This document shows positions 1-8,802 of a DNA stretch of 49,482 bases, in pieces (position 1 is the stretch's first letter; each line of letters begins with the position of its first letter). The stretch is taken from positions 1 through 49,482 of the forward strand of contig JAABSA010000030.1 of the NCBI GenBank assembly GCA_011390635.1. The letters are read 5' to 3'. Origin of the DNA: Desulfotignum sp. GTDB lineage: Bacteria; Desulfobacterota; Desulfobacteria; Desulfobacterales; Desulfobacteraceae. The notes under the pieces were generated by a model, which saw only the letters and a list, made by a program, of their open reading frames with translations, did not search any database and was not told the DNA's origin. Made by a program: the position numbers and the translations under genes.

Positions 1-1
1 G

Positions 2-346
2 CTGACAGCTCATAGCATGACCCAGGTGGCGGCAGTGGTGACCCGTGAGTACGGCGGGGTGAAACTGGGCATCCGGGGATTGATCCAGGCCTATTCAGAT
101 GTAGTCACCACAGCCCTGTCAGCTGTGAAAAAAGTCAGGCTGATCAAGACGGTCCAGGTAAAGATCCAGATTCCTTATGGAATGAACGACCAATTTTTGC
201 ACCAGATCAGCGGGTTTGATCTGAAAGTCATCCATACAGGCTACGGGGAACAGGTGATCCATGAAATAATGGTGGAAAAAGAGGTGACCCCGAAATTTTA
301 CCACATGCTGTCCCAGTTTGAAAATCAGGGCCTGAAAGTTTTATAG
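2..346 (+). CDS. yigZ: YigZ/IMPACT family protein, C-terminal part (5' end outside window)
   Basis: The reading frame is open from the left edge, so the start codon lies outside the window. The visible part carries the family signature VVTREYGGVKLGIRGLIQAY, close to the Tyr/Gly-rich motif of the UPF0029 (IMPACT N-terminal) domain. A small C-terminal alpha/beta domain of the YigZ type follows and ends in FENQGLKVL. Family members are about 200 residues; about 114 are visible here. The molecular role of bacterial YigZ proteins is not settled, though the eukaryotic homologue IMPACT acts in translational control. A 160-bp AT-rich gap separates it from the next gene, so they are probably separate transcription units. 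Confidence 0.82.
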   Translation: MTAHSMTQVAAVVTREYGGVKLGIRGLIQAYSDVVTTALSAVKKVRLIKTVQVKIQIPYGMNDQFLHQISGFDLKVIHTGYGEQVIHEIMVEKEVTPKFYHMLSQFENQGLKVL

Positions 347-422
347 CAAACTGGAAAAATGTGAGATTTTTATGGTCTGGCGATTTTTGTTACATAGTTC
401 AGATATACAGCAAAAAATCTGG

Positions 423-450
423 TTGACATGAAATTTTTTTTCAGTATAAT
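423..450 (+). promoter_or_regulatory. Sigma-70 promoter of the XRE-cupin/leuCD operon
   Basis: A perfect -35 box TTGACA (423-428) and a perfect -10 box TATAAT (445-450) are separated by 16 bp. The start of transcription would fall near 457, about 50 bp before the ATG at 509. The -10 box lies inside the left arm of the long inverted repeat at 436-478. Confidence 0.75.
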
Positions 451-478
451 TAAATTATTATTAATTATACTGAAAAAA
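436..478. promoter_or_regulatory. 18-bp perfect inverted repeat, probable operator
   Basis: Left arm TTTTTTCAGTATAATTAA (436-453) and right arm 461-478 are exact reverse complements around a 7-bp AT spacer. The repeat covers the -10 box and the expected transcription start of the regulator gene. That position suits a repressor or autoregulatory site better than a terminator, because the stem is almost entirely A/T. The best candidate ligand is the XRE protein encoded at 509; that link is inference. Confidence 0.6.
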
Positions 479-508
479 CACCCCGAAATGCAACTATAAT
501 ACAGGCTT

Positions 509-1093
509 ATGAAAACAAAACTGGGCGCTTTATTACGGGCAATTCGCAATACCCGGCAGTTTACCATCAAGGATGTGGCAGCCAAGGCCAAGGTCAGTTC
601 CAGCCTTTTATCCCAGATCGAACGGAACAGAATTTCCCCTTCTCTGGACACATTGCTGCAGCTGCTGGATGTCTATGGCGTGTCCCCAGATAAGTTCTTC
701 AAGGACTATGAAACCCAGTCCCAGGTGGAAATCATCCGGAAAAATGAACGCAAAATCCACAAGCGCAAGGGATTTTCCTATGAAAAACTCTGCGGTGAAA
801 GCCAGTCCCGGGGAAACCATTCCTTTAATGCGTTTTTTCTGGAACTGGGGCCGGGCCAGGAACGGGGGGATGCAGAAGACGGACACCTGGGCCGGGAACT
901 GGGTATTGTCATATCCGGATCGGCACAACTGATTTACGGAGAAGAACAGCACCAGATCGGAGCCGGGGATTCGGTGTCTTTTTTTTCCCAGATTCCCCAC
1001 CTGATCCGCAATACATCTGATACGCTTTTTCAGGCCTATTGGGTGGTGACCCCGGCAGATGGGGAAGACTATTTTGGTGAAAAAACAGCCTGA
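509..1093 (+). CDS. XRE-family transcriptional regulator with C-terminal cupin domain
   Basis: This 194-residue protein has an N-terminal helix-turn-helix of the XRE/Cro type (about residues 5-60, with SSSLLSQIERNRISPSLDTL as recognition region). A cupin-like beta-barrel follows at about residues 110-185 (GRELGIVISGSAQLIYGEE, then GAGDSVSFFSQIPHLIRNTS). In this family the cupin senses a small molecule and the HTH binds near the promoter of adjacent metabolic genes. It lies 14 bp upstream of the leuC-like gene in the same direction, so it is probably the local regulator of that pair. A consensus promoter embedded in an 18-bp inverted repeat precedes it. The effector is unknown; a hydroxy-acid or its precursor is a guess from the neighbours. 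Confidence 0.88.
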   Translation: MKTKLGALLRAIRNTRQFTIKDVAAKAKVSSSLLSQIERNRISPSLDTLLQLLDVYGVSPDKFFKDYETQSQVEIIRKNERKIHKRKGFSYEKLCGESQSRGNHSFNAFFLELGPGQERGDAEDGHLGRELGIVISGSAQLIYGEEQHQIGAGDSVSFFSQIPHLIRNTSDTLFQAYWVVTPADGEDYFGEKTA

Positions 1094-1107
1094 ATCAGGA
1101 GCATTCC

Positions 1108-2394
1108 ATGGGAAAAACAATCGCAGAAAAAATTTTTGAAACCCACCTGGTGGACCAGCCTTTCGGAGAAGTGAATGTATTGCGCCTGGATCGGGTGTTC
1201 TGCCATGAAATCACCACCCCCACCGCCATCCAGGACCTGGTGGCCCGGGGCAAGGACCGGGTGTTCGACCCGGATAAAATCAAGGCGGTCATTGACCATG
1301 TGACCCCTGCCAAGGATTCCAAGACAGCGCTCCAGGGCAAAATCCTGCGGGACTGGGCCCATCGCCACAAAATTACAGATTTTTTTGACATCGGCCGCAA
1401 CGGGGTCTGTCATGCCATTTTTCCGGAAAAAGGCTTTGTCCGGCCAGGGTTCACCATTATCATGGGAGATTCCCACACCTGCACCCATGGCGCATTCGGC
1501 GCCTTTGCCGCAGGGGTCGGTACCACGGACCTGGAGGTGGGAATTTTAAAAGGGGTATGTGCATTTCAAAAACCCGACACCCTGAAAATTGAAATCACGG
1601 GGCAACTGCGGCCGGGCGTGTTTGCCAAGGATGTGATCCTGGAAGTGATCCGTCAGATCAGCGTTAACGGGGCAACCAACCAGGTGATTGAATTTGCCGG
1701 CCCGGTGGTGGATGCCATGACCATGGAAGGGCGAATGACCCTGTCCAATATGGCGGTGGAAGCCGGGGCCACCTCGGGTATCTGCCGGCCTGACAGTGTC
1801 ACCGTGGAATACCTGTGGCCGTTTATCAAAGATGAATACCCGGACCGGCAGGCAGCCCTGGAGGATTTTTCCCGGTTCATGCCTGATGCGGATGCCGTGT
1901 ATGCAGACCACACGATCATTGATGTCAGTGATCTGCCCCCCCTGGTCACATTCGGTTATAAACCCGACAATGTCAAACCGGTGTCCAACATGGCAGGAAC
2001 CCGTGTGGACCAGGTGTATATAGGCTCCTGCACCAACGGCCGCATAGAAGATCTTCGTGTGGCAGCCCGGGTGGTGGCAGGCAAAAAAATTGCCGACTCG
2101 GTCCGGGCAATTGTATCCCCTGCCACACCGGATGTATTTTCCCGGGCTCTGGAAGAAGGATTGATCAAGATTTTCATGGATGCAGGCTTCTGCGTGACCA
2201 ACCCCACCTGCGGTGCCTGCCTGGGCATGAGCAACGGGGTCCTGGCATCCGGCGAGGTGGCGGCTGCCACCACCAACCGCAATTTCAACGGCCGCATGGG
2301 CAAGGGCGGCATGGTGCATCTCATGAGCCCTGCCACGGCTGCTGCTACTGCCCTGACAGGCACCATCACCAATTCGCATCTTTTTGAACAATAG
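1108..2394 (+). CDS. leuC: 3-isopropylmalate dehydratase/homoaconitase-family large subunit (LeuC-like)
   Basis: This 428-residue protein is the [4Fe-4S] large subunit of a hydro-lyase that isomerises a 2- or 3-hydroxy-acid by dehydration and rehydration. The three cluster cysteines are visible: Cys308 in GSCTNGR, and Cys368 and Cys371 in NPTCGACLG. The substrate-binding motif GDSHTCTHGAFG (about 120-131) is also present. It is shorter than the Escherichia coli type (466 residues) and matches the compact archaeal/deltaproteobacterial LeuC2 class. The small subunit follows after 9 bp. No leuA or leuB is in the window, and a dedicated regulator precedes the pair. An alternative substrate (homoaconitate, dimethylmalate or citramalate-type acids) is therefore possible. 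Confidence 0.88.
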   Translation: MGKTIAEKIFETHLVDQPFGEVNVLRLDRVFCHEITTPTAIQDLVARGKDRVFDPDKIKAVIDHVTPAKDSKTALQGKILRDWAHRHKITDFFDIGRNGVCHAIFPEKGFVRPGFTIIMGDSHTCTHGAFGAFAAGVGTTDLEVGILKGVCAFQKPDTLKIEITGQLRPGVFAKDVILEVIRQISVNGATNQVIEFAGPVVDAMTMEGRMTLSNMAVEAGATSGICRPDSVTVEYLWPFIKDEYPDRQAALEDFSRFMPDADAVYADHTIIDVSDLPPLVTFGYKPDNVKPVSNMAGTRVDQVYIGSCTNGRIEDLRVAARVVAGKKIADSVRAIVSPATPDVFSRALEEGLIKIFMDAGFCVTNPTCGACLGMSNGVLASGEVAAATTNRNFNGRMGKGGMVHLMSPATAAATALTGTITNSHLFEQ

Positions 2395-2403
2395 GAGCCT
2401 GCC

Positions 2404-2928
2404 ATGACATCATTCAGCGGAAATACCCTGTGCCTGGACCGGTCCGATATCAACACCGATGAAATCATCCCGGCCCGGTACCTGACCGAGATCGAAAAAA
2501 CTGTCATGGGTCCCCATCTGATGGAAGATCTGGAACTGGAAGGCTTTGATCCCAAGCAGGATCTGCAAGGGATCGGCGTGCTGGTGACCCGGGAAAATTT
2601 CGGATGCGGATCTTCCCGGGAACATGCCCCCTGGGCCCTGGAAGCCAACGGCATCCATGTGGTTATTGCTGAAAGCTTTGCCAGAATTTTTCGCCAGAAC
2701 ATGTATAACTGCGGCATGCTGGCCATCGCCCTGGATTCCCGGGACATTGACCGTATTTTCAAGGCCGCTGAAAAAACAGCGGTTCATGTATCCGTGGAAG
2801 TGAACGCATCTGAAATCCAGGTGACCGCAGACCAAAAAACCTGGACTATTTCATTTGCCATCTCCGAATTTGACAAAGCCCTGGTCAAAGCCGGCGGATG
2901 GGTGGAATACGCAGACAAAAACTATTGA
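2404..2928 (+). CDS. leuD: 3-isopropylmalate dehydratase/homoaconitase-family small subunit (LeuD-like)
   Basis: This 174-residue swivelling subunit completes the active site of the hydro-lyase encoded by the preceding gene. Conserved features are the N-terminal DRSDINTDEIIPARYL, the GVLVTRENFGCGSSREHAPWAL motif region (about 58-79, including the GSSREHA anion-binding loop) and AESFARIFRQNMYNCG. The loop RYLTEI (residues 25-30) sits where family members read the substrate side chain, so it is the place to look for true specificity. It is shorter than E. coli LeuD (201 residues), consistent with the short LeuC partner. It ends 14 bp before the stop of a convergent hydrolase gene, with a terminator hairpin spanning the junction. 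Confidence 0.88.
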   Translation: MTSFSGNTLCLDRSDINTDEIIPARYLTEIEKTVMGPHLMEDLELEGFDPKQDLQGIGVLVTRENFGCGSSREHAPWALEANGIHVVIAESFARIFRQNMYNCGMLAIALDSRDIDRIFKAAEKTAVHVSVEVNASEIQVTADQKTWTISFAISEFDKALVKAGGWVEYADKNY

Positions 2929-2977
2929 CCAAAAAGACCTTGTCACCCCTGCACATACCGGGGATAGGTCTTTTTGG
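2929..2977. terminator. Bidirectional terminator hairpin between leuD and the nitrilase gene
   Basis: CCAAAAAGACCT (2929-2940) pairs exactly with AGGTCTTTTTGG (2966-2977). An inner CCCC/GGGG pair lies at 2946-2949 and 2960-2963. The arms supply A-tracts and T-tracts on both strands, as expected for a factor-independent terminator serving convergent genes. The right arm lies inside the last codons of the minus-strand hydrolase gene. Confidence 0.75.
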
Positions 2978-3716
2978 CCGCTTTTGCCCGAGCAATATCA
3001 ATATCTAAGGTCAACAACCAGTGCCGGCGGTCGGTCAGGGCTTTGACCGCCCCTCTTTCCGGTTCAATGATCCAGCCGGCTCCCCCGAAATCCTCCCCCG
3101 TCACATTGGGGCCGTTGAAATTGGAAGACAGGCAAAAGGCACCGGCCACAATGGCGGCTGCCCGTCCCCCGGGGACCCAGATGTCATCTTTTGATGCCGG
3201 AGTGGCCCTGGGACATATCAGTATATCCACATCCTGTTCTTTGTACTCCCTGGCCCGGTCCGTGAACCACAGGTCCGTACAGATCATGAAACCGATATTC
3301 ACCCCGTTGACCCGGGCCGACCGAAAATCGCCGCTGCCCCTGTGGTACCAGGATGCTTCAAAATAGCCGGGCTCATCCGGCAGATAATATTTCTCATGGC
3401 AGGCCATGATCCCGTCCTGACGGGTCCAGATAACACCCTGGTTCAGACGGCGGTCATTGCGGATAACCGGCCGTGACGCCGCCACCATGGAAACGGGCAG
3501 TTCATCAAGACGGCTGCACCAGGTTTCGTGGGCAATAACCGTTTTTTGCCATTGCCTGTGATCCACATGGGCAGACCGGGTGATCCATGCATAAAAAGGC
3601 ATTTCCGGCAGCACCAACAGGTCGGATTTTTCCTTTGCCAGCAGGGCGATCATATCATTCCAGATGGTGTCATCCTGTGTCCAGTTGTCGGGCAGTTCAC
3701 ACACGGTTACTTTCAT
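2943..3716 (-). CDS. Carbon-nitrogen hydrolase (nitrilase superfamily)
   Basis: This 257-residue alpha-beta-beta-alpha sandwich hydrolase should cleave a non-peptide C-N bond, as an amidase or N-carbamoyl hydrolase would. The catalytic triad is readable: Glu38 in VLPEMPF, Lys109 in CHEKYYLPDE and Cys146 in MICTDLW. I chose the ATG at 3716, which has GGAGAG just upstream on the minus strand; an in-frame ATG at 3749 adds 11 unconserved-looking residues. The substrate is unknown. The gene converges on the leuCD pair and is divergent from the radical SAM gene, so no operon partner is visible. The Trp-rich segment around the catalytic Cys (CTDLWF) resembles omega-amidase or N-carbamoylputrescine amidase relatives. 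Confidence 0.85.
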   Translation of the reverse strand: MKVTVCELPDNWTQDDTIWNDMIALLAKEKSDLLVLPEMPFYAWITRSAHVDHRQWQKTVIAHETWCSRLDELPVSMVAASRPVIRNDRRLNQGVIWTRQDGIMACHEKYYLPDEPGYFEASWYHRGSGDFRSARVNGVNIGFMICTDLWFTDRAREYKEQDVDILICPRATPASKDDIWVPGGRAAAIVAGAFCLSSNFNGPNVTGEDFGGAGWIIEPERGAVKALTDRRHWLLTLDIDIARAKAAKKTYPRYVQG

Positions 3717-3855
3717 TTTTCTCTCCATTGGCCTGTTATTCTGCATCAAAAAACATTTGCTTTTCGAAATGTGCTTTAATATGGTGTCTGTATGAAATTT
3801 GCAAATAAAATATTGTTGCTGGGGTCACAATGAAACCCAGCAAAGAGGATATGCC

Positions 3856-5172
3856 ATGAACGTATTGATCATTTCCGCAAATACGTTGCCCATGTCACCG
3901 GTGGGAGCGGCATACATTGCAGGGGCTGCCCTGGATGCCGGCCACCGGGTGGCGGTTTTTGACTGCCTGAAAGACCAGGGCGATGAAGATCGATTTCACA
4001 CCTGTCTTACGCATTTTGAACCCGATGTGGTGGCCCTGTCCATTCCTCTGGTCACCAGTGATATCCCCAAAAACCCGCTGAAAACCGGATTTGCTTTCAC
4101 CGATATCCGCCCCATGCTTCTCCGCCTTGTGACCATTGTGCGGCAGCAGACCGATGCACTGGTAGTGGCAGGGGGTGGGGGATTCAACTATTTTCCGTCA
4201 GACTGGCTGTTCTGTCTGGACATTGATTTTGGCCTTGTGGGAGAATGTGAGTTAAGTTTTCCCCAGTTTCTGGATTCCTGTTCCCATGAAAAAGCATTGC
4301 GCCGGGTGCCGGGGATTATTATCCGCAGCGGCGAAAACATGTATACCCGTCCCTGGCAGGAAATTACCTCCCTGGATGCCATGCCTCTGCCGGCGTATCA
4401 CCTGTTTGACACAGCGTTTTACAATCGCATGAAGGTGCCCTGGGGCATGGTCACCAAGCGGGGGTGTTCCTTTGGATGCAGTTATTGCTCCAGCAGTTTT
4501 GCCCAGGGCCAGACCTATCGCTTCAAATCCCTTGACCGGATCATGGTGGAAATTCACCATATCAAAGATAATACCGGAGCCTGCGCCGTCAATTTCTGTG
4601 ACACCAGTTTCAACTGCCCCATCACCCATGTCAAAACGTTGTGCAGAACCCTGGAAGATGCAAAAATTGATATTGAATGGCGGTCCGGAACCTTTAAGCC
4701 ACTGGGAATATCTCCGGGGTTCTGTAAACTGCTCACATCATCCGGGTGCACCTTTGTGGGACTTTCCATTGAAACCGCCTGCTCCCGGCTGCTGGCCAAT
4801 ATGAACAGGGGATACAGAAAAGAGGATATCAGATCAGCACTGGATAACCTGGGTGAATCCGGCATTGACCATGGTATCTCTCTTGTCATCGGCGGGCCCG
4901 GTGAAACCATGGCCTCCATCAGGGAAACCTTTGATCTCGTGGAATCATATCCGGACATCAAAGCGGTGTGGATTAACATCGGGGTATTTGGATTGAAACG
5001 GCACATGGATACTATGGTGTCTGCATTTGAGAAAAGTCCCCAAAAATATGGTTTGTTCCAGGATGCCTGGTATATCTCTCCTGAACTGGACCCGGATGAA
5101 ATGGAAGATTTCGTGGATACCCTGGGTGAGCATAAAAACTATCTGGTGCAGATCAATAAACCCCGGGCCTGA
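3856..5172 (+). CDS. Radical SAM protein with N-terminal cobalamin-binding-like domain
   Basis: This 438-residue protein has a Rossmann-like N-terminal region (about 1-140) of the type that binds cobalamin in class B radical SAM enzymes, followed by a radical SAM core. The cluster motif CSFGCSYC gives Cys204, Cys208 and Cys211. Core landmarks further on are VGLSIETACSRLLANMNRGY and VIGGPGETMASI. I do not see the classical DxHxxG cobalamin motif, so B12 may not be bound. The start at 3856 is preferred because AAAGAGGAT lies just upstream; an in-frame ATG at 3799 has no good ribosome site. The reaction is unknown (methylation or another radical rearrangement is possible). It stands alone between a divergent hydrolase gene and a convergent NAD kinase gene. 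Confidence 0.82.
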   Translation: MNVLIISANTLPMSPVGAAYIAGAALDAGHRVAVFDCLKDQGDEDRFHTCLTHFEPDVVALSIPLVTSDIPKNPLKTGFAFTDIRPMLLRLVTIVRQQTDALVVAGGGGFNYFPSDWLFCLDIDFGLVGECELSFPQFLDSCSHEKALRRVPGIIIRSGENMYTRPWQEITSLDAMPLPAYHLFDTAFYNRMKVPWGMVTKRGCSFGCSYCSSSFAQGQTYRFKSLDRIMVEIHHIKDNTGACAVNFCDTSFNCPITHVKTLCRTLEDAKIDIEWRSGTFKPLGISPGFCKLLTSSGCTFVGLSIETACSRLLANMNRGYRKEDIRSALDNLGESGIDHGISLVIGGPGETMASIRETFDLVESYPDIKAVWINIGVFGLKRHMDTMVSAFEKSPQKYGLFQDAWYISPELDPDEMEDFVDTLGEHKNYLVQINKPRA

Positions 5173-5188
5173 TGTTCCGCCTCACATA

Positions 5189-6031
5189 TCAGCTTCTGCC
5201 GCCGCTCCAGTGGAGCCGGGTTTTGAGTACCTTGAAATAGGACTGGTCTTCAAAGGAAATCAATTGCACGGCATGGGGGCTTTTGCAGATAAAAATCCTG
5301 TCACTGGGATCCATTTCAAATCCTTCCTGGCCGTCCAGGGTGAGCACGATATCTTCCGGGCTGTCTTCCAGCCGGATTTCGATGGCAGTGGTATCCGGGA
5401 TAAGCAGGGGCCGGTTGGTCAGGGTAAAGGGGCAGATGGGGGTCAGGATAATGGAAGGCACGGCTGGATGCACCACAGGTCCGCCGGCTGCCAGAGAATA
5501 GGCTGTGGAGCCGGTGGGGGTGGCCACGATGAGGCCGTCCGCCCGGAATGTGGTAAGATAGGCATTGTCCAGGTATACGGCGCAGGAGGCCAGCCGGGAC
5601 AGGGCTGATTTGTTTATCACCGCATCATTGAGCACATCCACATCGGCCAGGGTGACATCTTTGCGCACAAGCCGGACATTCAGCCGGGCCCGTCTGTGGA
5701 TGATATAATCCCCTCTGAAAACTTTTTCCACAGCCTCATATAGGTGGTCTTCCAGGGTGATGGCCAGAAACCCCACTTCCCCGAACTTGGTTCCCAGCAG
5801 AGGGATGTCCCGGTCTCCGATGAGCCTGGCTGCACTTAAAAAGGTGCCGTCTCCCCCCAGTACCAGAATACAGATAAGATCATCGGGCAAAAGCGCATCA
5901 ACAGTCTGTCTGCTGTCGATGATCACCGCCCTGTCCCCGAATGTCATAACCAGTTCCGCAGCCTTGTTCTGGGCATCTTCCTGGTTTTTAATTACAATAC
6001 CGATACGTGTTTTTTTCATGGTATGTGTCAT
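5189..6031 (-). CDS. nadK: NAD kinase
   Basis: This 280-residue enzyme phosphorylates NAD to NADP using ATP or polyphosphate in the cytosol. The diagnostic motif GGDGT is at residues 59-63 (LVLGGDGTFLSAARL). The second family signature, VATPTGSTAYSLAAGGPVV, lies at about 180-200. Length is normal for bacterial NadK. The start at 6031 lies 8 bp behind the polA stop codon, so polA and nadK are probably cotranscribed. A second in-frame ATG at 6019 is an alternative start. Confidence 0.93.
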   Translation of the reverse strand: MTHTMKKTRIGIVIKNQEDAQNKAAELVMTFGDRAVIIDSRQTVDALLPDDLICILVLGGDGTFLSAARLIGDRDIPLLGTKFGEVGFLAITLEDHLYEAVEKVFRGDYIIHRRARLNVRLVRKDVTLADVDVLNDAVINKSALSRLASCAVYLDNAYLTTFRADGLIVATPTGSTAYSLAAGGPVVHPAVPSIILTPICPFTLTNRPLLIPDTTAIEIRLEDSPEDIVLTLDGQEGFEMDPSDRIFICKSPHAVQLISFEDQSYFKVLKTRLHWSGGRS

Positions 6032-6039
6032 ATCTTTTT

Positions 6040-8718
6040 TTAGTGGGCCGCTGCCCAGTCGGCACCGGATCCAAAATTTACCTTTAAAGGCACTTTCAAA
6101 GGATGTACATTTTCCATGACATCTTTGGCCAGATTCTCTAAAGCGTTTTTTTCGGCAAACGGCACTTCAAATATGATTTCATCGTGCACTGTCAGGATCA
6201 TGCGGGATGTCATGCTGTTTTTTGCCAATGCCGTTGCCATCTGTATCATGGCCAGCTTGATGAGATCTGCGGCACTGCCCTGGATCGGGGTGTTTACGGC
6301 CGCCCGTTCGGCAAAATTGCGCAGGTTGGTATTGGATGACCGGATATCGGGCAGCCTGCGTTTGCGGCCGAAAATAGTGGTGGTTTCCTGGGTTTCTCTG
6401 GTGCGGCGAATGGTATCGTCAATAAATTTTTTCACTCCGGCGTACCGTGTAAAATAATGGTCGATATAGCTAGCAGCCATTTTTCGGCTGATATTCAGGT
6501 CATTGGCCAGGCGGAAGGCACTCATGCCGTATACGATTCCAAAATTGATGGCCTTGGCCTGGCTGCGCAGCTCATCTGTGACAAACCCGGGAAGCACCTG
6601 AAATACCTCCATGGCCGTTCTCGTATGGATGTCTTCGTCATTGCAGAAGGATTCCATGAGAATTTCATCTTCTGCATAATGGGCCAGGATGCGCAGTTCA
6701 ATCTGGGAATAATCAGCTGAGATCAGTGTATAACCATCCTCGGGAATAAAGGTTTCGCGAATTTTTCTGCCTTCTGGTTTGCGTATGGGAATATTCTGCA
6801 GGTTGGGATGGGAACTGGACAACCGGCCCGTGACGGTGATGGTCTGGTTGAAAGAGGTGTGAATCCGTCCTGTGACCGGATGGATAAGGTTGCCAAGGGC
6901 ATCGGCATAGGTGGATTTCAGCTTGCCAAGGGTCCGGTACCGCAGCAGTTTATCCGGCAGTTGATGGCTGGCTGCAAGTTTGGTAAGCACCTCCACATCT
7001 GTGGAGTATGCGGTTTTTTTCCGGGTTTTTTTGGCGGATTTGAGCTGTAGTTTTTCAAACAGGATCACCCCCAGCTGCTGGGAGGAGTTGATGTTGAACG
7101 TTTCTCCTGCCAGGTCGTAAATGTTTTGCTCCAGCTGGGTCATCTCGGCTTCAAAGGCTTCTGACAATCGGGCCAGGGCATCTTTATCCACTTTGAATCC
7201 AATCATTTCCATATCAGCAAGCACCGTGATCAAAGGCACTTCAAACCGTTCCATGAGATCGGATAATCCCTGTTCCCTGAGCTGTTTTGAGAAGTGCTGA
7301 TATGCCATGAAGGTCAGGTCTGCATCTTCAGCCGCATAAAACACCGCATCCTTGATTGCTACATCCTGGAAACCGATCTGGTCTTTTCCTTTGCCCACCA
7401 CTTCTTCATAGGAGACCATCTTGTATCCGAACAGGTTCATGGCGATCTGGTCCAGGCCGTGACCCCGGGTGGACGGGTTCAAAAGATAAGAAGCGATCAT
7501 GGTGTCAAAGACAATGCCTTTGAGGGGCAGACCATAGCGGGCCAGCACGATATAGTCGTATTTAATGTTCTGGCCCACTTTACGAATATCCGGATTTTCA
7601 AGTATCGGTCCGAAAATGCGCAGAATATCCTCTTTTTCAGGCTGGTCTGCTGCTTTGGTATGGGCCACGGGGATATAGAACCCGCTGTCTTCCATATAGG
7701 AGACAGAAATCCCCACAAGATCCGCTTCCATGGGATTCTTGGAAGAGGTTTCGGTATCAATGGCAAACAGTTCTTTGTTCCTGAGAACCCTGGCCAGCTT
7801 TTCAAGTTCATGGACCTGTGTGATCAGTTTATAAACTTTTTTGGATGCATCGGCTTTCTGGGCAAATTCCTGGGCAAGGGTTTTAAATTCCAGCTCCTGG
7901 AACAGGGCAAAGGCCTGTTTGGTGTCAAAGGGTTTGAGTTTGAAATCTTCTATGGTTTCCTTGACCGCTACATGGCAATCAATGGTGGCCAGATTTCGGC
8001 TCAGCAGAACAGTATCCTTGCCGGCGATAAGGTTCTCATACAGTTTTTTCTTTTTTGCCACCTGGTCCAGGTTCTGGTAAAGCCCGTCAATGGAACCGAA
8101 CTGTGCCACCAGCTTGATTGCTGTTTTGATACCCACACCCCTGACCCCGGGAATATTGTCGGAAGTATCGCCGGCCAGACCCAGGACATCAATAAACTGG
8201 TCCGGTTCAATATCCATATCCGCCCGGACGGCTGCCCGGTCCATGACGGTATCTTTCATGGGATCCCACAGAATGCAGTGATCTGTGATCAGCTGGATAA
8301 AATCCTTGTCCCCGGTGACCATGACCACCTCAAATCCCTGTTCCCGGGCCATGCGGGCAAAGGTGCCCACCAGATCATCCGCTTCATACCCCATTTTCTG
8401 GACAATGGGGATATTCAAGGCCGTGATCATCCGGCGGACATCCGGGATCTGGGCCGCCAGTTCATCGGGCATGGGCGGGCGGTTGGCCTTGTAAGCCTCA
8501 TACAGCTCATGACGGAAGGTAAGGCCTTTGACATCAAAAAAAACGGCAGCATAAACCGGATTTTTCTCCCGGATCAGTTTCATCAAAATCCGGGTAAACC
8601 CGAAGGTGGCGTTGGTGGGATGTCCCTGGGTCGTGCTCAGGCTCTGGATGGCGTGAAATGCCCGGTATAAAAAGGCGCTTCCGTCTATGAGAAATACTTT
8701 TTCAGGATCCTGCATCAT
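6040..8718 (-). CDS. polA: DNA polymerase I
   Basis: This 892-residue, full-length Pol I performs gap filling, Okazaki-fragment maturation and repair synthesis. The N-terminal 5'-3' exonuclease/flap domain begins VFLIDGSAFLYRAFHAI. The 3'-5' proofreading domain appears intact: FAIDTETSS (Exo I Asp/Glu), NIKYDYIVL (Exo II) and YAAEDADLTF (Exo III). The polymerase domain has motif A (SADYSQIELRILAHYAED), motif B (RSQAKAINFGIVYGMSA) and motif C (ILTVHDEIIFEVP). Retention of all exonuclease residues differs from many thermophilic and Gram-positive Pol I enzymes that lost proofreading. nadK follows 8 bp downstream. Upstream, a small Cys-rich gene is divergent. Confidence 0.96.
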   Translation of the reverse strand: MMQDPEKVFLIDGSAFLYRAFHAIQSLSTTQGHPTNATFGFTRILMKLIREKNPVYAAVFFDVKGLTFRHELYEAYKANRPPMPDELAAQIPDVRRMITALNIPIVQKMGYEADDLVGTFARMAREQGFEVVMVTGDKDFIQLITDHCILWDPMKDTVMDRAAVRADMDIEPDQFIDVLGLAGDTSDNIPGVRGVGIKTAIKLVAQFGSIDGLYQNLDQVAKKKKLYENLIAGKDTVLLSRNLATIDCHVAVKETIEDFKLKPFDTKQAFALFQELEFKTLAQEFAQKADASKKVYKLITQVHELEKLARVLRNKELFAIDTETSSKNPMEADLVGISVSYMEDSGFYIPVAHTKAADQPEKEDILRIFGPILENPDIRKVGQNIKYDYIVLARYGLPLKGIVFDTMIASYLLNPSTRGHGLDQIAMNLFGYKMVSYEEVVGKGKDQIGFQDVAIKDAVFYAAEDADLTFMAYQHFSKQLREQGLSDLMERFEVPLITVLADMEMIGFKVDKDALARLSEAFEAEMTQLEQNIYDLAGETFNINSSQQLGVILFEKLQLKSAKKTRKKTAYSTDVEVLTKLAASHQLPDKLLRYRTLGKLKSTYADALGNLIHPVTGRIHTSFNQTITVTGRLSSSHPNLQNIPIRKPEGRKIRETFIPEDGYTLISADYSQIELRILAHYAEDEILMESFCNDEDIHTRTAMEVFQVLPGFVTDELRSQAKAINFGIVYGMSAFRLANDLNISRKMAASYIDHYFTRYAGVKKFIDDTIRRTRETQETTTIFGRKRRLPDIRSSNTNLRNFAERAAVNTPIQGSAADLIKLAMIQMATALAKNSMTSRMILTVHDEIIFEVPFAEKNALENLAKDVMENVHPLKVPLKVNFGSGADWAAAH

Positions 8719-8802
8719 ATTGTCCAGCCTTTTGGATATTGCAGTTTTGTCTAATTCAGGGCATATATACTATCTTTTGGTCAAAAGGAGAAGTGCATTT
8801 AT

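Noticed and set aside
3799-3855. Longer N-terminus for the radical SAM gene
   Set aside because: The extra 19 residues do not look like the family, and the ATG at 3856 has the better ribosome site.
7294-8670. A 458-codon open frame on the plus strand inside polA
   Set aside because: It runs antisense to the conserved polymerase and exonuclease domains, its translation has no family-like motifs, and it has no ribosome site; it is a mirror of polA codon usage.
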